64,000 bases of DNA. Source: Streptomyces sp. NBC_01306 (GTDB lineage Bacteria; Actinomycetota; Actinomycetes; Streptomycetales; Streptomycetaceae). Location of the stretch: positions 5,895,001 to 5,959,000 of the forward strand of contig NZ_JAPEPC010000001.1 of the NCBI RefSeq assembly GCF_026340465.1. Direction: 5' to 3'. Shown here in pieces: positions 1-9,149 of the stretch (its first letter is position 1; each line of letters starts with the position of its first letter). The notes beneath the pieces were generated by a model, which saw nothing but the letters and a program-made list of their open reading frames with translations, had not been told where the DNA came from and made no database searches. The position numbers were made by a program, and so were the translations under genes.

Positions 1-1838
1 ATCTCCACCCGCGCACCCGGACGATGGTCACCACGGCGGCCTCCGTGGAGTGGACGGTGGTCGCCACCGAGGTCGAGGCGCTCCAGCTCGAATACTCCTG
101 GATCAAGGAATTCGACCCCCGTTTCAACGTCAAGTACCGCGACGACAAGAGCTATCCGTCCCTCGCGGTGACGATGAACGAGGAGTTCCCGCGGGTGCAG
201 GTGATGCGCGGCCCCAAGAAGAAGGGCGTGCGCTACTTCGGTCCCTACGGCCACGCCTGGGCCATCCGCGAGACCGTCGACCTGATGCTCCGCGTCTTCC
301 CCGTACGCACCTGCTCCGCCGGGGTGTTCAAACGCTCCGCGCAGATCGGCCGCCCCTGCCTCCTCGGCTACATCGGCAAGTGCTCGGCGCCCTGCGTCGG
401 CCGCGTCACCCCCGAGGAACACCGCGAACTCGCCGAGGAGTTCTGCGACTTCATGGCCGGCCGCACCGGCACGTACATACGCCGCATCGAGCAGGAGATG
501 CGGGACGCGGCGGAGGAGATGGAGTACGAGAGGGCGGCCAGGCTCCGCGACGACATAGAGGCGCTCAAGCGCGCCCTGGAGAAGAACGCGGTCGTCTTCA
601 ACGACGCCACCGACGCCGACCTGATCGCGGTCGCCGAGGACGAGCTGGAGGCCGCCGTCCAGATCTTCCACGTCCGGGGCGGCCGGGTCCGCGGCCAGCG
701 CGGCTGGGTGACCGACAAGGTCGAGGCCGTGGACACCTCCGGCCTCGTGGGGCATGCGCTCCAGCAGCTGTACGGCGAGGAGAAGGGCGAGGGCGTGCCC
801 AAGGAGGTGCTGGTCCCGGCCCTCCCGGAGCAGGCCGAAGCCGTCACCCAGTGGCTCGCGGACCGCCGCGGTTCGCATGTCTCGCTGCGCATCCCGCAGC
901 GTGGCGACAAGAAGGACCTGATGGCGACCGTCCAGCGCAATGCCCAGCAGGCACTGGTGCTGCACAAGACGAAGCGCGCCTCCGACCTCACCACCCGCTC
1001 CCGGGCCCTGGAGGAGATCGCCGCCGCGCTCGGCCTGGACAGCGCGCCGCTGCGGATCGAGTGCTACGACATCTCGCACCTCCAGGGCGACGACGTGGTG
1101 GCGTCGATGGTGGTCTTCGAGGACGGTCTGGTCCGCAAGGGGGAGTACCGCCGCTTCCAGATCAAGGGCTTCGAGGGGCAGGACGACGTCCGGTCCATGC
1201 ACGAGGTGCTCACCCGGCGCTTCCGGCGGTACCTCCAGGAGAAGGAGCGGACGGGGGAGTGGACCGAGGAGCAGGCCGCCGGGGCCGTCGAGGACGACGG
1301 CCGTCCCAAGCGGTTCGCGTACCCGCCCCAGCTGGTGGTGGTCGACGGCGGCCGGCCCCAGGTGGCGGCGGCGAAGCGCGCTCTCGACGAGCTGGGCATC
1401 GACGATGTCGCGGTCTGCGGTCTCGCCAAGCGGCTGGAGGAGGTCTGGCTGCCCGATGACGACGACCCGGTTGTCCTGCCCCGGTCCAGCGAGGGGCTCT
1501 ACCTCCTCCAGCGGGTGCGTGACGAAGCCCACCGTTTTGCCATCACCTATCAGCGCGCCAAGCGGGCCAAGCGCTTCAAGGCGGGGCCGCTCGACTCCGT
1601 CGCCGGTCTGGGCGAAACCAGGAAACAGGCCCTGATCAAGCACTTCGGCTCCGTCAAGAAGCTGAAACAGGCCACAATCGAGCAGATCTGCGAAGTGCCC
1701 GGGATAGGCCGCAGGACGGCCGAGTCGGTGGCCGCGGCGCTCGCACAGGCGGCCCCGGCCGCCCCTGCCGTGAACACGGCAACAGGAGAGATCATTGAAG
1801 ACGACGGGGACGACGACGGGGGCGACACACATGAGTGA
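1..1838 (+). CDS. uvrC: UvrABC excinuclease subunit C, 5' end missing
   Basis: UvrC makes both incisions in nucleotide excision repair together with UvrA and UvrB. The reading frame is open from base 3 (LHPRTRT, then M at 24), so the true start and most of the GIY-YIG domain lie left of the window; the Met at 24 is internal. Visible parts, in order, are the end of the GIY-YIG domain, a four-Cys stretch near bases 311-397 that resembles the Fe-S ligands reported for UvrC, a UVR helix that binds UvrB around bases 480-575, the RNase H-like second nuclease domain, and a C-terminal helix-hairpin-helix pair (motif CEVPGIGRR). The acidic tail ends at a TGA overlapping the next gene by 8 bases. 611 residues are visible. 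Confidence 0.97.
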   Translation, partial: LHPRTRTMVTTAASVEWTVVATEVEALQLEYSWIKEFDPRFNVKYRDDKSYPSLAVTMNEEFPRVQVMRGPKKKGVRYFGPYGHAWAIRETVDLMLRVFPVRTCSAGVFKRSAQIGRPCLLGYIGKCSAPCVGRVTPEEHRELAEEFCDFMAGRTGTYIRRIEQEMRDAAEEMEYERAARLRDDIEALKRALEKNAVVFNDATDADLIAVAEDELEAAVQIFHVRGGRVRGQRGWVTDKVEAVDTSGLVGHALQQLYGEEKGEGVPKEVLVPALPEQAEAVTQWLADRRGSHVSLRIPQRGDKKDLMATVQRNAQQALVLHKTKRASDLTTRSRALEEIAAALGLDSAPLRIECYDISHLQGDDVVASMVVFEDGLVRKGEYRRFQIKGFEGQDDVRSMHEVLTRRFRRYLQEKERTGEWTEEQAAGAVEDDGRPKRFAYPPQLVVVDGGRPQVAAAKRALDELGIDDVAVCGLAKRLEEVWLPDDDDPVVLPRSSEGLYLLQRVRDEAHRFAITYQRAKRAKRFKAGPLDSVAGLGETRKQALIKHFGSVKKLKQATIEQICEVPGIGRRTAESVAAALAQAAPAAPAVNTATGEIIEDDGDDDGGDTHE

Positions 1839-2775
1839 TGAGCAGGAACGGGACGGAGCAGACGTGAGTACGGGCAGTGCGGGCACGGGCACACCGGCCG
1901 AGACCGCGGAAGCAGCCATTCCGGAGCTGGTGATCATCTCCGGGATGAGCGGCGCCGGGCGTTCCACCGCGGCGAAGTGCCTGGAGGACCTGGGCTGGTT
2001 CGTCGTCGACAACCTCCCGCCCGCGCTGATCCCCACCATGGTCGAGCTCGGCGCCCGCTCACAGGGCAACGTGGCCCGTATCGCCGTGGTCGTCGACGTA
2101 CGCGGCCGCCGGTTCTTCGACAACCTGCGCCAGTCCCTCGCGGACCTGGCCGCCAAGCAGGTCACCCGGCGGATCGTCTTCCTGGAGTCGTCCGACGACG
2201 CGCTGGTGCGCCGCTTCGAATCGGTCCGCAGACCGCACCCCCTCCAGGGGGACGGCCGGATCACCGACGGCATCGCCGCCGAACGCGACCTGCTGCGCGA
2301 GCTGCGCGGTGACGCCGACCTGGTGATCGACACCTCCAGCCTCAACGTGCACGAACTGCGGGCCAAGATGGACGCCCAGTTCGCCGGCGACGAGGAGCCC
2401 GAGCTCCGGGCGACGGTGATGTCCTTCGGCTACAAGTACGGACTCCCGGTCGACGCGGACCTCGTCGTCGACTGCCGGTTCCTGCCCAACCCGCACTGGG
2501 TCCCCGAGCTGCGCCCCTTCACCGGCCTCAACGAGGAGGTGTCCGCGTACGTCTTCAACCAGCCGGGCGCCAAGGAGTTCCTCAACCAGTACAGCGAGCT
2601 GCTCCAGATCATCGCCACCGGCTACCGGCGCGAGGGCAAGCGCTACGTGACCATCGCCGTCGGCTGTACCGGCGGCAAGCACCGCTCCGTGGCGATGTCC
2701 GAGAAGCTCGCCGCCCGGCTGGCGTCGGAAGGGATCGAGACGGTGCTGGTCCATCGCGACATGGGGCGCGAGTGA
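1831..2775 (+). CDS. rapZ: RapZ/YvcJ-family nucleotide-binding protein
   Basis: A 314-residue P-loop protein of the RapZ family. In E. coli RapZ is an RNA-binding adaptor controlling GlcN6P synthase mRNA; in Gram-positives YvcJ hydrolyses nucleotides and its role is less clear. The Walker A loop GMSGAGRST is followed by the typical DLGWFVVDNLPP, and the C-terminal domain has the family motif VGCTGGKHRSV. I chose the ATG at 1831 because it overlaps the uvrC stop; about 35 residues then precede the P-loop domain, and a GTG at 1864 is an alternative. It overlaps yvcK by 4 bases (GTGA), which implies translational coupling. Confidence 0.95.
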   Translation: MSDEQERDGADVSTGSAGTGTPAETAEAAIPELVIISGMSGAGRSTAAKCLEDLGWFVVDNLPPALIPTMVELGARSQGNVARIAVVVDVRGRRFFDNLRQSLADLAAKQVTRRIVFLESSDDALVRRFESVRRPHPLQGDGRITDGIAAERDLLRELRGDADLVIDTSSLNVHELRAKMDAQFAGDEEPELRATVMSFGYKYGLPVDADLVVDCRFLPNPHWVPELRPFTGLNEEVSAYVFNQPGAKEFLNQYSELLQIIATGYRREGKRYVTIAVGCTGGKHRSVAMSEKLAARLASEGIETVLVHRDMGRE

Positions 2776-3800
2776 CAGGGCGCAGCACCGCCAAGCTGCG
2801 GCGCGTACGGCTGGTACCGGGCCGGATCAGGCGCGGCACCCAGCCGAAGGTCGTCGCGCTGGGCGGCGGGATGGGGCTCTCCGCCTCGCTCGCCGCGCTG
2901 CGCCGCATCACCGGGGACCTGACCGCCGTGGTGACCGTCGCCGACGACGGCGGCTCCAGCGGCCGGCTCCGCGAGGAGCTGGGCGTGCTGCCGCCCGGCG
3001 ATCTGCGCAAGGCGCTCGCCGCGCTCTGCGGGGACGACGACTGGGGGCAGACCTGGGCCCGCGTGATCCAGCACCGCTTCCAGTCCAAGGGCGAGCTGCA
3101 CGAGCACGCGGTCGGCAATCTGCTGATCGTCGCCCTGTGGGAGCAGCTCGGCGACCATGTGCAGGCCCTTGACCTGGTCGGCAGGCTGCTCGGCGCGCAC
3201 GGCAGGGTGCTGCCGATGTCCGCGGTGCCGCTGGAGCTCCAGGCGCTGGTCCGCGGCCACGACCCGGCCCGCCCGGACGATGTCGACACGGTCCGCGGCC
3301 AGGCCACGGTCGCCCTCACGCCGGGTGAGGTGCAGTCCGTGCACCTGGTGCCGAACGACCCGCCGGCCGTCCCGGAGGCCGTCGCCGCGGTCCTCGACGC
3401 GGACTGGGTGGTGCTCGGTCCCGGCTCCTGGTTCTCCTCCGTGATCCCGCACCTGCTGGTGCCCGAACTGCTCGACGCGCTCGTCGAGACGAAGGCGCGC
3501 AAGGTGCTCTCGCTCAATCTCGCGCCGCAACCCGGTGAAACCGATGGCTTCTCACCGCAGCGTCATTTGGAGGTTTTGGCCCGACACGCCCCTAAACTCG
3601 CCCTGGACGTGGTGCTTGCCGACGAGGCCGCCGTGCCCGACCGCGCGAGTCTCGCCGAAGCCGCCAAAGGGCTCGGCGCGGCGGTCGAGCTGGCGCCCGT
3701 GGCCTCGCCCGACGGCTCCCCTACCCACGACAGGGAGCTGCTGGCCGCCGCGTACGACCGTATTTTTCGGATGCATGGAAGGATCGGCCCATGGCGATGA
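2772..3800 (+). CDS. yvcK: YvcK/CofD-like protein, putative gluconeogenesis factor
   Basis: A 342-residue member of the CofD/YvcK fold. Family members affect growth on gluconeogenic carbon sources and cell-wall balance; in mycobacteria the orthologue (CuvA) is linked to envelope growth. The nucleotide-binding N terminus is clear (VALGGGMGLSASLAAL, then VADDGGSSGRLR and LPPGDLRKAL), as is the later block LGPGSWFSSVIPHLL. The GTG start lies inside the rapZ stop and the 3' end overlaps whiA by 10 bases. The YvcJ-YvcK-WhiA trio is conserved across Gram-positives. The biochemical activity is not fixed by sequence. Confidence 0.93.
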   Translation: MTGRSTAKLRRVRLVPGRIRRGTQPKVVALGGGMGLSASLAALRRITGDLTAVVTVADDGGSSGRLREELGVLPPGDLRKALAALCGDDDWGQTWARVIQHRFQSKGELHEHAVGNLLIVALWEQLGDHVQALDLVGRLLGAHGRVLPMSAVPLELQALVRGHDPARPDDVDTVRGQATVALTPGEVQSVHLVPNDPPAVPEAVAAVLDADWVVLGPGSWFSSVIPHLLVPELLDALVETKARKVLSLNLAPQPGETDGFSPQRHLEVLARHAPKLALDVVLADEAAVPDRASLAEAAKGLGAAVELAPVASPDGSPTHDRELLAAAYDRIFRMHGRIGPWR

Positions 3801-4780
3801 CGGCAGCGGTGAAGGACGAAGTCTCCCGGCTCCCCGTCACCCGGACCTGCTGCAGGAAGGCGGAGGTTTCGGCGATTCTTCGGTTCGCCGGCGGGCTGCA
3901 CCTGGTGAGCGGGCGGATTGTGATCGAGGCGGAGCTGGACACCGCCATGGCGGCGCGCAGGCTCAAGCGGGACATCCTGGAGATCTTCGGGCACAACTCC
4001 GAACTGATCGTGATGGCCCCCGGCGGGCTGCGCAGAGGCAGCCGCTACGTCGTACGGGTCGTGGCGGGCGGCGATCAGCTGGCACGCCAGACCGGCCTGG
4101 TGGACGGCCGCGGCCGCCCCATCCGCGGTCTGCCCCCGCAGGTGGTCTCGGGGGCCACCTGTGACGCCGAGGCGGCCTGGCGCGGCGCCTTCCTGGCACA
4201 CGGCTCGCTCACCGAGCCCGGCCGCTCCTCCTCCCTGGAGGTGACCTGCCCCGGGCCCGAGGCCGCGCTGGCCCTGGTGGGCGCGGCGCGCAGGCTGCAG
4301 ATCGCGTCCAAGGCCCGTGAGGTCCGCGGTGTGGACCGGGTCGTCGTCCGGGACGGGGACGCCATCGGCGCCCTGCTCACCCGGCTCGGCGCGCACGAGT
4401 CCGTCCTGGCGTGGGAGGAGCGGCGGATGCGCCGCGAGGTCCGCGCCACCGCCAACCGCCTCGCCAACTTCGACGACGCCAACCTCCGCCGCTCGGCACG
4501 GGCCGCGGTCGCCGCCGGGGCCAGGGTGGGCCGCGCGCTGGAGATCCTCGCCGACGAGGTGCCCGAGCACCTCGCGGCGGCCGGCAGGCTGCGGATGGAG
4601 CACAAGCAGGCGTCGCTGGAGGAACTGGGCGCGCTCGCCGACCCGCCGCTCACCAAGGACGCCGTCGCGGGCCGGATCCGCCGGCTGCTCGCCATGGCCG
4701 ACAAGCGGGCGCAGGATCTGGGCATTCCCGGTACGGAGTCCACGCTGTCGGAGGAGATGGACGACAGCCTCGTCGGCTGA
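3791..4780 (+). CDS. whiA: Sporulation regulator WhiA
   Basis: WhiA works with WhiB to switch aerial hyphae into septation and sporulation. The protein is 329 residues, the usual length. The N-terminal two thirds is the LAGLIDADG homing-endonuclease-like fold (start MAMTAAVKDEVSRL, then ILRFAGGLHL), and the C-terminal part is a helix-turn-helix (LADPPLTKDAVAGRIRRLL). The ATG at 3791 overlaps the yvcK stop. A 38-base palindrome follows 70 bases downstream and closes the unit before the glycolytic genes. Confidence 0.97.
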   Translation: MAMTAAVKDEVSRLPVTRTCCRKAEVSAILRFAGGLHLVSGRIVIEAELDTAMAARRLKRDILEIFGHNSELIVMAPGGLRRGSRYVVRVVAGGDQLARQTGLVDGRGRPIRGLPPQVVSGATCDAEAAWRGAFLAHGSLTEPGRSSSLEVTCPGPEAALALVGAARRLQIASKAREVRGVDRVVVRDGDAIGALLTRLGAHESVLAWEERRMRREVRATANRLANFDDANLRRSARAAVAAGARVGRALEILADEVPEHLAAAGRLRMEHKQASLEELGALADPPLTKDAVAGRIRRLLAMADKRAQDLGIPGTESTLSEEMDDSLVG

Positions 4781-4850
4781 ACCGTCCGGCCCGGCGGAAG
4801 CCCCCGCTGTATTCCCGATTCCTGATGTCGCATTCCGGAAGAGTCCAACG

Positions 4851-4888
4851 CGTCGGTGCCGGTGCCCATATGGGTACCGGCACCGACG
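4851..4888. terminator. Near-perfect 38-bp palindrome after whiA
   Basis: Nineteen-base arms meet at CATATG (4867-4872) with a single non-Watson-Crick pair (4864/4875). There is almost no loop in the DNA palindrome; as RNA it would form a long GC-rich stem with no U-tract, the usual actinomycete terminator style. It sits between whiA and the gap promoter. Confidence 0.7.
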
Positions 4889-4961
4889 TATGAGCCGGTG
4901 AATGTACTGGTGGGTAGGGGTGTCCGCACCGGATGTCAAATTCCGTACGGTCCTGTTCGAT

Positions 4962-4991
4962 ATGACCCTGGGGGCTTTCGAGAGGTAGGGT
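4962..4991 (+). promoter_or_regulatory. Likely HrdB-type promoter for gap
   Basis: ATGACC (4962-4967), an 18-base spacer and TAGGGT (4986-4991) fit the streptomycete housekeeping consensus. The implied start near 4998 gives a leader of about 70 bases containing GAGGAG (5052-5057), nine bases before the GTG start. Confidence 0.5.
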
Positions 4992-5066
4992 CGGAGGCGG
5001 TCGGGGACATCCCATACATCTCGCCGTGGCGTCGAAACCCGGCGTACCAACGAGGAGATCGAGTTC

Positions 5067-6071
<1,005 letters not shown>

Positions 6072-6100
6072 GCACGGGCCGGTAGGCAACTCGATGTGAG

Positions 6101-6144
6101 CACGGGGCCCGGACTGCGCGACGAAGCGCGGTCCGGGCCCCGTG
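6101..6144 (+). terminator. Strong hairpin between gap and pgk
   Basis: Arms 6101-6119 and 6126-6144 pair over 19 positions with one G-U, around a six-base loop (GACGAA). There is no U-tract. It could end gap mRNA, act as a partial attenuator, or stabilise the 3' end of an abundant gap transcript. Confidence 0.7.
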
Positions 6145-6178
6145 GCCTGTCCAGATCGTCCAAGGAGTCCAGGAACCC

Positions 6179-7390
6179 ATGAAGACCATCGACGAACTTC
6201 TCGCCGAAGGGGTCGCGGGCAAGCGGGTATTCGTCCGCGCCGACCTCAATGTGCCGCTCTCCGGCACCACCATCACCGACGACGGCCGGATCCGTGCCGT
6301 CCAGCCGACGGTGGCCAAGCTCGCGGAGGCCGGCGCCCGTGTCGTCGTCGCCTCGCACCTCGGCCGCCCGAAGGGCGCCCCGGACCCGGCGTTCTCGCTC
6401 GCGCCCGCGGCGGCGCGCCTCGGTGAACTCCTCGGCGCCGACGTCGCGTTCGCGACCGACACGGTCGGCGATTCCGCCAAAGCCACCGTCGCCGCTCTCA
6501 AGGACGGCCAGGTCGCCGTCATCGAGAACCTCCGCTTCAACGCCGGTGAGACCTCGAAGGACGACGCCGAGCGCGGCGCCTTCGCCGACCGGCTCGCCGA
6601 GCTGGCCGATGTCTACGTCGGCGACGGCTTCGGCGCCGTGCACCGCAAGCACGCCTCGGTCTACGACCTCCCGGCCCGCCTGCCGCACGCCGCCGGCTAC
6701 CTCATCGCCACCGAGGTCGCCGTCCTGAAGAAGCTGACGTCCGACGTCAAGCGCCCGTACGCCGTGGTCCTCGGCGGCGCCAAGGTCTCCGACAAGCTCG
6801 GCGTCATCGACCACCTGCTCGACCGGGCCGACCGCATCCTCATCGGCGGCGGCATGGCGTACACCTTCCTCAAGGCCCAGGGCCACGAGGTCGGCAGCTC
6901 CCTCCTCCAGGAGGACCAGATCCCGGTGGTCCGCGAATACCTGGAGCGCGCCAAGGCCAAGGGGGTGGAGTTCGTGCTCCCGGTCGACGTCGTGGTCTCC
7001 GCGGAGTTCCCCGACCTCAAGGCCAAGGAGCCGACACACCCCGAAACCGTTCCCGCGGACGCGATCCCGGCCGGGCGGATGGGTCTGGACAACGGCCCCG
7101 AGACCAACAAGCTCTACGCATCGAAGCTCGCCGACGCGGCCACCGTCTTCTGGAACGGCCCGATGGGCGTCTTCGAGCACCCCGACTACGCCGACGGCAC
7201 CCGCGCTGTCGCGCAGGCGCTCCTCGACAGCCAGGCCTTCACGGTCGTCGGAGGCGGTGACTCCGCCGCCGCGGTCCGCATCCTGGGCTTCGACGAGAAC
7301 AAGTTCGGACACATCTCGACCGGTGGCGGTGCCAGCCTCGAATACCTTGAGGGCAAGACGCTTCCCGGCCTCGCCGCACTGGAGAACTGA
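6179..7390 (+). CDS. pgk: Phosphoglycerate kinase
   Basis: Transfers phosphate from 1,3-bisphosphoglycerate to ADP. 403 residues, the normal bacterial length. The N-terminal substrate site is visible (VFVRADLNVPL and SHLGRPKG), then the nucleotide domain (VLGGAKVSDKLGVI) and the C-terminal nucleotide loop VVGGGDSAAAV. ATG start at 6179; tpiA begins seven bases after its stop, so the two are probably co-transcribed. Confidence 0.98.
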   Translation: MKTIDELLAEGVAGKRVFVRADLNVPLSGTTITDDGRIRAVQPTVAKLAEAGARVVVASHLGRPKGAPDPAFSLAPAAARLGELLGADVAFATDTVGDSAKATVAALKDGQVAVIENLRFNAGETSKDDAERGAFADRLAELADVYVGDGFGAVHRKHASVYDLPARLPHAAGYLIATEVAVLKKLTSDVKRPYAVVLGGAKVSDKLGVIDHLLDRADRILIGGGMAYTFLKAQGHEVGSSLLQEDQIPVVREYLERAKAKGVEFVLPVDVVVSAEFPDLKAKEPTHPETVPADAIPAGRMGLDNGPETNKLYASKLADAATVFWNGPMGVFEHPDYADGTRAVAQALLDSQAFTVVGGGDSAAAVRILGFDENKFGHISTGGGASLEYLEGKTLPGLAALEN

Positions 7391-7397
7391 CAACCTC

Positions 7398-8183
7398 ATG
7401 ACAAATCAGAGCACCCGCACCCCGCTGATGGCGGGCAACTGGAAGATGAACCTCAACCACCTTGAGGCCATCGCGCACGTCCAGAAGCTCTCCTTCGCGA
7501 TCACCGACAAGGACTACGACGCCGTCGAGGTGGCGGTCCTGCCGCCCTTCGTGGACCTGCGCTCCGTCCAGACACTCGTCGACGGCGACAAGATCAAGAT
7601 CAAGTACGGCGCCCAGGACATCTCGGCGCACGACTCCGGCGCGTACACCGGTGAGATCTCCGGGCCGATGCTGGCCAAGCTCAAGTGCGCCTATGTGGCC
7701 GTCGGCCACAGCGAGCGCCGCCAGTACCACGCCGAGACCGACGAGATCTGCAACGCCAAGGTCAAGGCCGCCTACAAGCACGGCATCACCCCGATCCTCT
7801 GCGTCGGCGAGGGCCTGGACGTCCGCAAGGCCGGCCAGCAGGTCGAGTACACGCTGGGCCAGCTCGACGGCGGGCTCAAGGACATCCCGGCCGACCAGGC
7901 CGAGTCGATCGTGATCGCGTACGAGCCGGTCTGGGCCATCGGCACCGGCGAGGTCGCCACCCCCGAGGACGCCCAGGAGGTCTGCGGGGCGATCCGCGGC
8001 CGGCTGGCCGAGCTGTACTCGCAGGAGCTGGCCGACAAGGTCCGCATCCAGTACGGCGGCTCCGTCAAGTCCGGGAACGTGGCCGCGATCATGGCGCAGC
8101 CCGATGTGGACGGTGCGCTGATCGGCGGCGCCGCCCTCGACGCCGACGAGTTCGTCAAGATCGTCCGGTTCCGCGACCAGTGA
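7398..8183 (+). CDS. tpiA: Triosephosphate isomerase
   Basis: Interconverts dihydroxyacetone phosphate and glyceraldehyde 3-phosphate. 261 residues. Catalytic residues are in place: Lys in AGNWKMN near residue 14, His in VGHSERR, Glu in AYEPVWAIGTG, and the phosphate loop YGGSVKSGN. I took the ATG at 7398, the first in-frame start after the pgk stop, with GGAGAA upstream inside the end of pgk. Confidence 0.98.
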   Translation: MTNQSTRTPLMAGNWKMNLNHLEAIAHVQKLSFAITDKDYDAVEVAVLPPFVDLRSVQTLVDGDKIKIKYGAQDISAHDSGAYTGEISGPMLAKLKCAYVAVGHSERRQYHAETDEICNAKVKAAYKHGITPILCVGEGLDVRKAGQQVEYTLGQLDGGLKDIPADQAESIVIAYEPVWAIGTGEVATPEDAQEVCGAIRGRLAELYSQELADKVRIQYGGSVKSGNVAAIMAQPDVDGALIGGAALDADEFVKIVRFRDQ

Positions 8184-8216
8184 GTATGCGCTAGCGCGGA
8201 TCCGTCGTACCCTTGC

Positions 8217-8251
8217 GGGGCCGAGACGGCTGGCAGCAGCCGTCCGGCCCC
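8217..8251 (+). terminator. GC-rich hairpin after tpiA
   Basis: GGGGCCG...GACGGCTG pairs with CAGCCGTC...CGGCCCC around a short GCAG loop. It lies 34 bases after the tpiA stop and 38 before secG, so it may separate the glycolytic message from secG or act as an attenuator. Confidence 0.6.
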
Positions 8252-8288
8252 TTCGTCCGTTTTGAGTTCCGAGGAAGTTGGTCCAGCC

Positions 8289-8525
8289 GTGATTCTGGGG
8301 TTCTCGATCGCCCTGATCGTCTTCAGCCTGCTGCTGATGCTGCTGGTGCTGATGCACAAGGGGAAGGGCGGCGGCCTCTCCGACATGTTCGGTGGCGGTA
8401 TGCAGTCGTCCGTCGGTGGCTCCTCGGTCGCCGAGCGCAACCTCGACCGCATCACCGTGGTGCTGGCCCTGCTGTGGTTCGCGTGCATCGTCGTACTCGG
8501 CCTGCTGATGAAGCTGAAGAACTGA
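8289..8525 (+). CDS. secG: SecG subunit of the Sec translocon
   Basis: A 78-residue inner-membrane protein that helps SecYE move preproteins. Two hydrophobic segments (about residues 2-21 and 54-74) flank the conserved cytoplasmic loop HKGKGGGLSDMFGG. The GTG at 8289 fits the family start (MILGFSIAL) and has GAGGAAG (8271-8277) eleven bases upstream. The tpiA-secG linkage is common in actinobacteria. Confidence 0.95.
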   Translation: MILGFSIALIVFSLLLMLLVLMHKGKGGGLSDMFGGGMQSSVGGSSVAERNLDRITVVLALLWFACIVVLGLLMKLKN

Positions 8526-8590
8526 CCGTCCGTATCCACGTTCTCTCCGCGTGTTGCCCGCGTTTCGGTGCGGGGGTGTAACTCCAATCA

Positions 8591-8619
8591 CTGGACGCGC
8601 GTTGGGCCTTCCGTAGACT
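8591..8619 (+). promoter_or_regulatory. Likely promoter for the RbpA-family gene
   Basis: CTGGAC (8591-8596), 17 bases, TAGACT (8614-8619). The predicted start near 8626 precedes GGGAG (8646-8650), eight bases before the GTG start at 8659. Confidence 0.5.
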
Positions 8620-8658
8620 GGGGCATCTTCGAGCACCATCACGCAGGGAGTTACGACC

Positions 8659-8994
8659 GTGGCAAGTGGCAACGCGATCCGGGGAAGCCGGGTCGGAGCG
8701 GGGCCGATGGGGGAGGCCGAGCGGGGCGAGTCCGCACCGCGCCTCCGCATCTCCTTCTGGTGCTCGAACGGGCACGAGACGCAGCCGAGCTTCGCCCACG
8801 ATGCGCAGGTTCCGGAGACCTGGGACTGCCCGCGCTGTGGGTTCCCGGCCGGTCAGGACAGCGACAACCCCCCGGACCCGCCGCGCACCGAGCCGTACAA
8901 GACGCACCTCGCCTACGTGCGCGAGCGGCGCAGTGACGAGGACGGTGAGGCGATCCTCGCCGAGGCCCTCGCGAAACTGCGGGGCGAGATCTGA
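8659..8994 (+). CDS. RbpA-family RNA polymerase-binding protein (paralogue type)
   Basis: 111 residues. RbpA proteins bind the principal sigma factor and help open promoters in actinobacteria. The zinc-type pattern is visible: CSNGH (C-x3-H), then about 17 residues on CPRC (C-x2-C). The C-terminal helix TEPYKTHLAYVRERRS...LAKLRGEI matches the sigma-interaction domain (RTHWDMLLERR in classical RbpA). The stretch between them is acidic and Pro-rich and lacks the Lys cluster of the DNA-contacting basic linker. The N terminus is also unlike classical RbpA. This is therefore probably the second, divergent RbpA copy known in streptomycetes rather than rbpA itself. Confidence 0.8.
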   Translation: MASGNAIRGSRVGAGPMGEAERGESAPRLRISFWCSNGHETQPSFAHDAQVPETWDCPRCGFPAGQDSDNPPDPPRTEPYKTHLAYVRERRSDEDGEAILAEALAKLRGEI

Positions 8995-9005
8995 CAGCGT
9001 GAATT

Positions 9006-9036
9006 CCGGCCGGAACCCACTCGGGTGTCCGGCCGG
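9006..9036 (+). terminator. Hairpin after the RbpA-family gene
   Basis: CCGGCCGGA (9006-9014) and TCCGGCCGG (9028-9036) form a perfect nine-base stem with a 13-base loop, 11 bases past the stop codon. Confidence 0.65.
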
Positions 9037-9076
9037 ACTGCGTAGCGGCCACTGCCCATAGCCGGGAGCGCTGGTC

Positions 9077-9106
9077 GCGACGCTCGTGCGCCGGATCAAT
9101 TAGGTT
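9077..9106 (+). promoter_or_regulatory. Possible pgi promoter
   Basis: TAGGTT at 9101-9106 is a good -10. GCGACG at 9077-9082, 18 bases upstream, keeps only the last four bases of TTGACG. The predicted leader to the ATG at 9150 is about 37 bases. Confidence 0.4.
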
Positions 9107-9149
9107 GGACGGAGCGGGGCATGTACGCAGGTACGAGAAGAATGGACTG

